Position numbers and translations under genes: made by a program. Positions 1-5,582 of a stretch of 9,182 bases of DNA are shown one piece after another (position 1 is the first letter of the stretch; each line of letters opens with the position of its first letter). The stretch covers positions 1 through 9,182 of the forward strand of contig JAAVAG010000203.1 in NCBI GenBank assembly GCA_014804185.1. Reading direction: 5' to 3'. This DNA comes from Lachnospiraceae bacterium (GTDB lineage: Bacteria > Bacillota > Clostridia > Lachnospirales > Lachnospiraceae). The notes beneath the pieces are model-generated. The model had not been told where the DNA came from and searched no databases. It saw only the letters and a program-made list of their open reading frames with translations.

Positions 1-1
1 A

Positions 2-184
2 AGCGGGTTATTTTATTCCAAAAAAGTTTATGTGGACGACCAGGAGATAATGCTCTATGAGTGCGCAAGTCCGGGCAGGATGTCCCTGCTGCTTGCGGTC
101 ATGGCTTTTGCCGCCGAGTACGCCGGGTATGAGGACTGCTATACCGGCTATTACGGATGCGGTATGGAGGAATTTTTCGCATAA
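2..184 (+). CDS. C-terminal fragment of an unrecognised protein (5' end outside window)
   Basis: An open frame enters from the left edge and ends at the TAA at 182-184, giving 60 visible residues and no start codon. The fragment is rich in aromatic and small residues. It has a stretch around SLLLAVMAFAAEYAGY and a Cys/Tyr/Gly-rich end (CYTGYYGCGMEEFFA). I do not recognise the family. The hydrophobic part is too short and too mixed to call a membrane segment. It stops 62 bases before the M48 protease start, on the same strand, so the two could be co-transcribed. This frame is preferred because it is open from the edge, it ends close before a good ribosome binding site for the next gene, and the frames overlapping it give no sensible protein. 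Confidence 0.55.
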   Translation, partial: SGLFYSKKVYVDDQEIMLYECASPGRMSLLLAVMAFAAEYAGYEDCYTGYYGCGMEEFFA

Positions 185-197
185 GCGGTATTTATGC

Positions 198-227
198 TTT
201 ACGCCGTCTCCCTGTCTGTGGTATAAG
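198..227 (+). promoter_or_regulatory. possible weak promoter before the M48 protease gene
   Basis: TTTACG (198-203) and TATAAG (222-227) are separated by 18 bases and resemble sigma-A -35 and -10 boxes (4/6 and 5/6 matches). The start of transcription would fall near 234, almost at the ribosome binding site, leaving a leader of only about 13-19 bases. This could equally be chance similarity, with the gene transcribed from upstream. Confidence 0.25.
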
Positions 228-246
228 TTTAGAGGAAAGGAGATGG

Positions 247-1485
247 ATGTATATGAACTTTAAATATCTGGCGCTTGGCATTCTGGCGCTTACGTTTCTG
301 TTTCAGACTTTTACGGAGTGGCTGCAGATAAAGTCTGCCGGGAGAGAAATTCCCGAAAATGTAAAGGACATTTATGACGGGGAATCCTATCAAAAATGGC
401 TGCAATATTATAAGGAAAAGACGCGGCTGTCTTTCTGGCGCCATATTGTCTCGTATGCGGTGGCTTTTGCGGTACTTTTCTTTGACGTGTATGCGAATAT
501 TGTCAGAGGACTTTCTCTCACGGGAGATTACGCGGCGGCTCTGGGAGTGCTCGCGGCGGACCTGCTGATCAGCCTTATCTATGCCATACCATTTGATTAT
601 GCGGATGCAATGGGAATTGAGCAGAAGTACGGATTTAACCGCATGACAAAAAAGACATTTGTGATCGACCAGATCAAGGATACGTTGATCGGGCTGGTTC
701 TGATGGGGGCGATATGCTGCCTCTTTATTCTGGTACACAGGGCGCTTGGCGACTGGCTTCTGGTGGTGTTTACGGCGGTTATGCTCCTGTTTGTCCTGCT
801 GGTGGTGGTTCTGTCCCCGATGATTGGAAAAATACATAACAAATTTCAACCGCTGCCGGATGGAGAACTTCGGGAGCGGCTGATTCGGTTGCTGGATGAA
901 AACGGATGCAGCGTAAAAGCCATCCATGTGATGGATGGATCCAGACGGTCCAGCAAGGCAAACGCATATTTTACCGGGCTGGGAAAGACAAAGACCATTG
1001 TTCTGTACGATACCTTGCTGGAACAGATGACGGACGATGAAATTGTTGCCGTTTTTGCGCATGAGATGGGACACAATAAGCACAGGGATACTCTGAAAAT
1101 GTATGTGATGAATGTTCTGAATGTGATTCTGAGCGTGCTGCTGGCATGGGGACTGGTTTCTGTGCCGGAAATTTATGAGGATTTTGGATTCGGGGGATTG
1201 AATTACGGCTTTGCTTTCTTTTTGCTCTCCACGGTATGTCTTTCTTTCCTGTCACCTTTTCTGGGGCTTTTTTTCAATGCGCTGTCCAGAAAGTTTGAAT
1301 ATGCCGCAGACCGGTTTGCGGCGGAAAACGGCTATGGGGAGTCGCTTTCCACCGCGCTGAAAGTGCTGTCCAGAAATTCCTTTGCCTGCCTGACGCCTCA
1401 TCCGCTTCTGGTGGCGCTGACCGGTTCTCATCCTACCGTGAGCCAGCGGATTGCGGCGCTGGAGAAAAAAGTTCCGGCTGAATGA
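247..1485 (+). CDS. M48 family membrane zinc metalloprotease, Ste24/CAAX protease type
   Basis: This 412-residue integral membrane zinc protease resembles the Ste24 (CAAX prenyl protease 1) group of family M48. Catalytic HEMGH lies at residues 272-276. The third zinc ligand is probably Glu351 in EYAAD, with the conserved Asp355. Other hallmarks are NAYFTGLGKTKTIVLYDTLL (239-258) and SHPTVSQRI near the C-terminus (394-402). The N-terminal part (about 30-200) matches the helical domain found before the peptidase in Ste24 proteins. Around seven hydrophobic segments are visible (about 5-22, 67-85, 96-115, 145-165, 168-192, 285-303, 318-342), as in Ste24. Bacteria generally lack prenylated CAAX proteins, so the role is probably membrane-protein quality control or peptide cleavage. 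I chose ATG 247, preceded by AGGAAAGGAG (233-242); ATG 253 is an equally possible start with longer spacing. A start at 157 would overlap the upstream gene and has no clear binding site. Confidence 0.9.
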   Translation: MYMNFKYLALGILALTFLFQTFTEWLQIKSAGREIPENVKDIYDGESYQKWLQYYKEKTRLSFWRHIVSYAVAFAVLFFDVYANIVRGLSLTGDYAAALGVLAADLLISLIYAIPFDYADAMGIEQKYGFNRMTKKTFVIDQIKDTLIGLVLMGAICCLFILVHRALGDWLLVVFTAVMLLFVLLVVVLSPMIGKIHNKFQPLPDGELRERLIRLLDENGCSVKAIHVMDGSRRSSKANAYFTGLGKTKTIVLYDTLLEQMTDDEIVAVFAHEMGHNKHRDTLKMYVMNVLNVILSVLLAWGLVSVPEIYEDFGFGGLNYGFAFFLLSTVCLSFLSPFLGLFFNALSRKFEYAADRFAAENGYGESLSTALKVLSRNSFACLTPHPLLVALTGSHPTVSQRIAALEKKVPAE

Positions 1486-1527
1486 TCAGTTTTTATAAAT
1501 TCTTAATTTTTCACATCAAAAAAGGGA

Positions 1528-1556
1528 TTGACATTTTAAATAAGGAGTACTATTCT
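1528..1556 (+). promoter_or_regulatory. sigma-A type promoter for the 1612 lipoprotein gene
   Basis: A perfect TTGACA -35 box (1528-1533) is followed after exactly 17 bases by TATTCT (1551-1556, 4/6 match to TATAAT). Transcription would start near 1563, giving a leader of about 50 bases. This makes the lipoprotein an independent transcription unit, although no terminator is visible between it and the protease gene. Confidence 0.7.
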
Positions 1557-1567
1557 AGTCTGGATAC

Positions 1568-1580
1568 GTGCGAAACGCAC
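1568..1580 (+). other. small perfect inverted repeat in the lipoprotein leader
   Basis: GTGCG, AAA, CGCAC form a perfect 5-bp dyad with a 3-base loop, beginning about 5 bases after the predicted transcription start. It could be a 5' stabilising hairpin or an operator for a repressor. It is short enough to be chance. Confidence 0.35.
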
Positions 1581-1611
1581 AAAATAGTAATCATTCAGGG
1601 AGGAAATAACG

Positions 1612-2256
1612 GTGAAGAAAGTAAGAAAATTAGTAGTTTCACTGCTGGCATTGGTTATGGTGCTGTCCATGTGCGGATGCGGCGGTAAGAGCGGCGGAGA
1701 TGTAGTTGGAACCTGGTCTCTGGAGTATGACCTTTCAAATGCTCTGGCAGGGGAAATGGGAGAAGAGTATGCGGATTTCAACAGCACTCTGATGATGAAG
1801 ATGATGTTCGAATTCAATGAGGACGGCACGTTCAGAATTTACACAGAAGAAGATTCTTTTGTGGCGAATTTTGAGAAGTGGGTGGAAGAATTTGTTGCAT
1901 TCAGCGTTGATTCGATGTACGATTCTCTGAAAGAGGAGAGCGGACTGGAGAAAGAAGATGCGGATGCTATGTTCGAGCAAGTATACGGCATGGGCATTGA
2001 GGCGTTCCTGCGCGAGTATATTGCCTCTGAACTGGATGCCAAGAGTCTGGCACAGGAGATGTCCACTTCCGGGAAATATGAGACATCCGGCGACAAGCTG
2101 TACATGGCTGAGGGAAGTGAGTCCATCGACAAGAATTCATATGATGTATTTACCGTAAACGGCGATGTGATGAAGCTGGAGCTTCCCGCAGGCGCTGCCA
2201 ACGAGGAGATCGTTCCCGGCCTGTCTTATCCCATCGAGTTGAAAAAGGAAAAATAA
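1612..2256 (+). CDS. small secreted lipoprotein, lipocalin-like pattern, function unknown
   Basis: This 214-residue protein starts at GTG 1612, with AGGGAGG (1597-1603) 8 bases upstream. The N-terminus has basic residues, a hydrophobic core (7-19) and a lipobox-like end. Cys23, after Gly22, best fits the lipid-modified cysteine; Cys21 is an alternative. A Gly/Ser linker then leads to GTWSLEY (33-39), EFNEDGTFRIY (67-77), an acidic, Met-rich, probably helical stretch (about 81-150), and GKYETSGDKLYM plus YDVFTVNGDVMKLEL (154-191). The order GTW, then DGTF, then Y-x-x-x-GDKL, then a closing strand resembles small lipocalin-like or NlpE-like beta-barrel lipoproteins, here with a helical insert. 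That comparison is from pattern only. It should sit on the outer face of the membrane. It has its own promoter and terminator, so it is probably a single-gene unit. No enzymatic motif is visible. Confidence 0.85.
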   Translation: MKKVRKLVVSLLALVMVLSMCGCGGKSGGDVVGTWSLEYDLSNALAGEMGEEYADFNSTLMMKMMFEFNEDGTFRIYTEEDSFVANFEKWVEEFVAFSVDSMYDSLKEESGLEKEDADAMFEQVYGMGIEAFLREYIASELDAKSLAQEMSTSGKYETSGDKLYMAEGSESIDKNSYDVFTVNGDVMKLELPAGAANEEIVPGLSYPIELKKEK

Positions 2257-2287
2257 GTCTTTGCCATAAATAGAACAGGCGGACAAT

Positions 2288-2329
2288 AAAGAAACGGCAC
2301 ATGGAAGAAATTCCGTGTGCCGTTTCTTT
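2288..2329. terminator. bidirectional intrinsic terminator between convergent genes
   Basis: Arms 2288-2304 and 2313-2329 pair over 17 positions, with a single T-G wobble, around an 8-base loop. The outer part of the stem is A-rich on one side and T-rich on the other, so the transcript carries a U-rich run (with one C) on either strand. It lies 31 bases after the stop of the + strand lipoprotein and 20 bases after the stop of the - strand nucleotidase gene, so it probably ends both. Confidence 0.85.
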
Positions 2330-2349
2330 GACTAAACATGTTGTTATAT

Positions 2350-4314
2350 TCAGCGGGAACGCCGCCGCATCAGTTTTCGAATACATTTCACGATGCCGAT
2401 AATCAGCAGAATGATCAGCGCCAGCAGGATCAGCACGGCCAGGACAATGATCACGGCATATTTATTGGGATTTTTTACCAGGTCGGAGATGGATGTACTG
2501 TCCTCCACGATTTTGCGGCTCATGCCGTCAGCGTAAGCGGCGGGGATATCGGCGATTCCGTCTCCGTCTGTATCTTCCAGAGATTCCATATACGCAGCGA
2601 TGGCGGCCCATGCTTTCAGCTCCCTGCCGTCGGTGGTGATGATAGCATCCTCAATGTTTTCTATGGGAGTACCGTCGGCAAACTTGGGCTGTACGGACAG
2701 GATGCCGTAAGATACGTCCGTCACCGCTCCCAGCATCTGACCGCTGTAGAGATCGCACACGATCCGGTAAAGTTTGTCGTCCTCGATCTCAATACGGCTG
2801 CCGTCCTGACCGGTGAGATAACAGTCGGTGACCTTGTTCAGAATCAGCCGGTGGGGATTATAGGAAAAACTGAATCCGCTCAGATAGAGCCTTGCGGACC
2901 GCATAAAGTCCGATACGGAGGCGTCGATTTCCGCTCCGGTTTTCAGTTCCGCTCCTGTCAGGTACATACTGATCAGCGGATATCCCGGGACACCGTCAAC
3001 GCCGATGCCAAGGGAGTAGGCGTTGAACACATCTTCCACAGTGATATCCCCTGTGGCAAAGGTATCGCGGACGCATCCGGAGGGGACGATGGCGACGTCC
3101 ACAGGATGGCTGTCGGGGGTATCGGCATGGTTTACCGCATAGGCAAAGGCATCGGAGAGAAAGTTGCCCAGATTGTGTTCAGTATGAATCTCATACAGGT
3201 CGGAGGAAGTGGCGAAAGTCACGGTATTGTGCGCCAGCACCTGATCTCTTGTATATCCGAACTGTGACAGATAAGTAGAATCCACCTTTTCCATCAGACT
3301 GTCGATTCTCTGCTGTGTGGCGGAGTCCGGGAGAATGGTCTCCGTGATCGGAAGCAGGCTGTAGGCCTCCATGACCCATCTGCCGTCCGTCGTCTGTGAC
3401 ATGGAGAGTGTTCCCAGATTTTTGCCGTATTCACCGCAGGAGACGATATAAGTGTTTCCGTGCCGGATGGGCTCGGTAAGGGCTGTGTGGGTATGCCCGC
3501 TGATGATCAGATCGATCTCCGGAACCGCTTTTGCCAGAATTTCATCTTCGGATTTTTTAGGGTCTTCGTTTGTGCCGCTGTGGGAGACACAGACAATCAT
3601 ATCCACATCTTCTTTTTCCTGGATTTCCCGGACAGTCTCGGCAGCAGCCTCCGAAGCATCCCTGAATTTCAGCACGCAGGTGGGAGCGCAGGCCAGAGAG
3701 TCCTCCCCGAAAATGCCCAGTACGGCAATTTTCACGTCGCCCTTGGTCACAACCACGTAATTTCGCATGCCGTAGGCGTCAAAAGCGTCTTTCAGCAGCC
3801 GCTGGTCTTCCGTCAGCCCCTCTTTTTCCATGGTCTCCCAGTCGATATTGCAGAGCACCATGGCGGGAACGGTATCGCCGCTGTCCGCCGCAGCGTGAAG
3901 CATTCCGGCCAGACCCGAGGAGCGGTAGTCAAATTCATGGTTGCCCAGAGTGGTGACGTCGCATCCCAGTGCGCCCAGCATACGCAGTTCCGCGGCATCT
4001 GTGTGGAAAATAGTCTGTACCAGCGTACCCATGGAAAAATCCCCGGCGTCCAGAACCAGTGCGTCGGGATTGTTTTCCCGGGTTTGATTGATCAGCGTCA
4101 TGATCTGGGCAAATCCGCCCAGCATAACATCCTGTCCGTTCTCCACGGTAGGAAAGCGGTTTAAATGGGAATGTGTGTCATGCAGAAAAAGGACATCCAC
4201 CTGTTTGCCTGTATATTCCGCAGGGGAGTCAGCTATGCTGACGGATGATACAAGCGGAAGCAGGAGGGCGATGGCCAGAGTCAAAACAATCAGTTTGGAA
4301 AAGATTTTTTTCAT
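2350..4314 (-). CDS. UshA/5'-nucleotidase family metallophosphoesterase, membrane-anchored at the C-terminus
   Basis: This 654-residue extracellular enzyme of the 5'-nucleotidase / 2',3'-cyclic phosphodiesterase family has a signal peptide at residues 1 to about 28. The metallophosphoesterase domain (about 38-310) has the expected metal ligands: DTHSH (46-50), GDFSMG (91-96), GNHEFDY (124-130), SHSG (244-247) and SGHTHT (272-277). The C-terminal 5'-nucleotidase domain (about 350-560) shows GNFLSDAF (383-390), PSGCVRD (411-417) and LYLSGFSFSY (476-485). PSGCVR replaces the usual NGGGIR-type phosphate-binding motif, so the substrate is uncertain. DTDGDGIAD (581-589) is a calcium-loop-like sequence before a membrane helix (about 618-640) and a basic tail (RKLMRRRSR). 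This anchor replaces the LPXTG or GPI-type ends seen in relatives. The ATG has AAGGAG (4321-4326 complement) 6 bases upstream. It is the second gene of an operon, 33 bases after the DUF4854-like lipoprotein gene. A role in nucleotide or phosphate salvage outside the cell is inferred. Confidence 0.92.
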   Translation of the reverse strand: MKKIFSKLIVLTLAIALLLPLVSSVSIADSPAEYTGKQVDVLFLHDTHSHLNRFPTVENGQDVMLGGFAQIMTLINQTRENNPDALVLDAGDFSMGTLVQTIFHTDAAELRMLGALGCDVTTLGNHEFDYRSSGLAGMLHAAADSGDTVPAMVLCNIDWETMEKEGLTEDQRLLKDAFDAYGMRNYVVVTKGDVKIAVLGIFGEDSLACAPTCVLKFRDASEAAAETVREIQEKEDVDMIVCVSHSGTNEDPKKSEDEILAKAVPEIDLIISGHTHTALTEPIRHGNTYIVSCGEYGKNLGTLSMSQTTDGRWVMEAYSLLPITETILPDSATQQRIDSLMEKVDSTYLSQFGYTRDQVLAHNTVTFATSSDLYEIHTEHNLGNFLSDAFAYAVNHADTPDSHPVDVAIVPSGCVRDTFATGDITVEDVFNAYSLGIGVDGVPGYPLISMYLTGAELKTGAEIDASVSDFMRSARLYLSGFSFSYNPHRLILNKVTDCYLTGQDGSRIEIEDDKLYRIVCDLYSGQMLGAVTDVSYGILSVQPKFADGTPIENIEDAIITTDGRELKAWAAIAAYMESLEDTDGDGIADIPAAYADGMSRKIVEDSTSISDLVKNPNKYAVIIVLAVLILLALIILLIIGIVKCIRKLMRRRSR

Positions 4315-4347
4315 GAGGTTCTCCTTATGCCGCGCATATGCCGCAGC

Positions 4348-5337
4348 TTATTCATTTACAATATCCGTGGAATAGAGTTCTGTTCCGCTTTCCGTGTAGA
4401 ATACAACCCGAATCCCGTCCAGACGGATGCCATAATCCGATTCAAAACCGGCAAACAATGTCAGGAGACTGGAACGCTGGCCTTCAATCACGGGATCAAG
4501 AACAGCGGAAATCTGATCCTGCGAAAGGCTGTCTATGCCAAGACTGTCGGAGATATAGTATTCATATACGAAAATATTCCCGTCTGCGGACAGATCCATG
4601 ACCATCCCTGAGGAGGCGAGAGCACTGTTGGTGGCCTCAACGATGGAGCGGGCCTCCTCGGAGTCCAGCCAGTCCTGAAGGCTGTCATAGGTTCCGGAGA
4701 AAGCAGCTGACGAACTACCGTCTCCTGCGGAAGGAGACACATAGTCCTCCGTAAAGTCGGTTGTGAAGATCAGGGAACCATCCGCATTCAGGTAATTCAT
4801 GCGGATGGTGGTCAGCGGAATGCCGTAGGATGTCTGAAAATTGCGGATGTCGGACACGATATCCGCGGCGCCATCGTCCAGCCCGTTCGTAAAGTAGGTG
4901 TCGATGTCAGCCTGGGACATTCCGGCAAAATCGAGCTGCTCAATATATTGATAATTATAAATGATGATATCGGGTTCCTGGATGGTGACAAAGAACGTCA
5001 GGCCGGAATCATTGTACATGTTGTTGATCAGATTTTCCAGTATGGTGCGGTCGCCGCTGTTGTACCAGGCCATAAGCGGGGACTCATCGGCGGGCAGTGC
5101 GGAGGAACTATTTGCGGAGTCATGCTCATCGGAGGAGGACTCTTCCGGGGACTGCTCCTGTGAAGAATTGTTCTGCTGAACCTTGTTCTGGGAGGTATCC
5201 CGGCCTTCCTCTTTTTGCCAGTCATACTCCCGGCCGCCGGATGAGGAAGTGTCCCCGCCGGAGGGCTGCAGACCGCAGGCGGAGAGGCCAAGCGCTAACA
5301 CAAAAGACAGGATCAGGGCCAAAGCTGTTTTTTTCAT
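4348..5337 (-). CDS. DUF4854-like lipoprotein with two tandem copies of the domain
   Basis: This 329-residue surface lipoprotein has signal residues 1-20 ending in the lipobox LSAC, with Cys21 as the lipidated residue. Residues 22-85 form a low-complexity linker rich in Ser, Gln, Asp and Glu that would hold the rest away from the membrane. Two homologous units follow: about 87-195 and about 219-326. Each has an L-x-x-W start, a helix, a strand ending in a hydrophobic-Tyr motif (IIIYNYQY and IFVYEYYI), a helix with S-Q-x-x-I, then F-x-x-(S/D)YGI, a strand, G-(S/T)-(L/E)-(I/L) and TD(F/I). I compare the unit to DUF4854, an uncharacterised Firmicutes domain, from memory of its pattern. No catalytic motif is visible, so a ligand-binding or adhesive role is a guess. 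AAGG lies 6 bases before the ATG. It is the first gene of the operon with the 5'-nucleotidase-family gene. Confidence 0.85.
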   Translation of the reverse strand: MKKTALALILSFVLALGLSACGLQPSGGDTSSSGGREYDWQKEEGRDTSQNKVQQNNSSQEQSPEESSSDEHDSANSSSALPADESPLMAWYNSGDRTILENLINNMYNDSGLTFFVTIQEPDIIIYNYQYIEQLDFAGMSQADIDTYFTNGLDDGAADIVSDIRNFQTSYGIPLTTIRMNYLNADGSLIFTTDFTEDYVSPSAGDGSSSAAFSGTYDSLQDWLDSEEARSIVEATNSALASSGMVMDLSADGNIFVYEYYISDSLGIDSLSQDQISAVLDPVIEGQRSSLLTLFAGFESDYGIRLDGIRVVFYTESGTELYSTDIVNE

Positions 5338-5388
5338 AATGAACCTTCTTTCCGGGCAGGTTTATCGCTGCCGCAAGCATTTATTGCA

Positions 5389-5418
5389 CCTATAGCAGAA
5401 TCATTTGGGCATTGTCAT
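5389..5418 (-). promoter_or_regulatory. alternative minus-strand promoter overlapping an inverted repeat
   Basis: On the minus strand ATGACA (complement of 5413-5418, 5/6 match to TTGACA) is followed after 18 bases by TATAGG (complement of 5389-5394, 4/6 match). The leader would be about 45 bases, more usual than the roughly 150 bases from the distal candidate. The -35 box sits inside the ATTGTC/GACAAT repeat, so a bound protein could block it. Confidence 0.35.
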
Positions 5419-5429
5419 TATCCGACAAT
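5411..5429. promoter_or_regulatory. candidate operator: ATTGTC-N7-GACAAT inverted repeat
   Basis: Perfect 6-base arms (5411-5416 and 5424-5429) flank a 7-base spacer between the divergent genes. The size and symmetry fit a dimeric helix-turn-helix repressor such as a TetR-family protein, a class that often controls MMPL/RND transporter genes. No such regulator is encoded in the window, so the assignment is inference only. Confidence 0.4.
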
Positions 5430-5431
5430 TT

Positions 5432-5470
5432 TATGTATCTGCAAATAAGTATTTTTGGATGAAATACATA
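5432..5470. repeat. inverted repeat TATGTAT ... ATACATA in the divergent intergenic region
   Basis: Perfect 7-base arms (5432-5438 and 5464-5470) are separated by 25 bases of AT-rich sequence, just upstream of the plus-strand -35 box (5471-5476). It could be a spaced operator or a chance pairing in AT-rich DNA. Confidence 0.3.
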
Positions 5471-5500
5471 TTGTACTTCCAGCTTTTTCCCCATTATAAT
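5471..5500 (+). promoter_or_regulatory. promoter candidate for the MMPL transporter operon
   Basis: TTGTAC (5471-5476, 3/6 match) and a perfect TATAAT (5495-5500) are separated by 18 bases. Transcription would start near 5507, leaving a leader of about 75 bases before ATG 5583. The -10 box overlaps the -10 box of a candidate promoter pointing the other way. Confidence 0.5.
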
Positions 5501-5521
5501 CATTTTCTAGAATAAAATCAA
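5493..5521 (-). promoter_or_regulatory. promoter candidate for the lipoprotein / 5'-nucleotidase operon
   Basis: On the minus strand TTGATT (complement of 5516-5521, 4/6 match) is followed after 17 bases by a perfect TATAAT (complement of 5493-5498). It would start near 5486 and give a leader of about 150 bases that reads through both inverted repeats. It shares the palindromic ATTATAAT at 5493-5500 with the plus-strand promoter. Confidence 0.45.
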
Positions 5522-5582
5522 CAGTTGTCTATGGCCTGTGAAAAAGCGCCGCCGCGGGCAACGGGAAAGGAATGGAATCATT

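Noticed and set aside
157..246. Earlier ATG for the M48 protease, adding 30 residues
   Set aside because: The extension overlaps the end of the upstream gene, lacks a convincing binding site and adds residues that fit no part of the family. AGGAAAGGAG lies directly before ATG 247/253.
229..1083. A 284-codon minus-strand open frame opposite the M48 protease
   Set aside because: It has a His/Gln/Arg-rich shadow composition; the plus strand carries HEXXH and the other M48 hallmarks.
1486..1527. Possible terminator after the M48 protease gene
   Set aside because: The stretch is AT-rich with T-runs but I find no hairpin, so read-through into the lipoprotein gene remains possible.
2338..3267. A 309-codon open frame on the plus strand opposite the nucleotidase gene
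   Set aside because: It is antisense to a clearly recognised family domain, has no ribosome binding site, is rich in His, Gln and Gly in shadow-like fashion, and begins at the convergent terminator.
3460..4164. A 234-codon plus-strand open frame opposite the metallophosphoesterase domain
   Set aside because: It is antisense to conserved catalytic motifs and its product resembles no known protein.
4315..4347. Short direct repeat ATGCCGC at 4327 and 4338 between the lipoprotein and nucleotidase genes
   Set aside because: Only 7 bases long with an 11-base period in a 33-base gap; too little to support a function.
5538..5582. In-frame GTG start for the MMPL transporter, adding a basic KKRRRGQRERNG segment
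   Set aside because: No ribosome binding site precedes the GTG, whereas AAAGGAA lies before ATG 5583. The basic residues come from a GC-rich leader.
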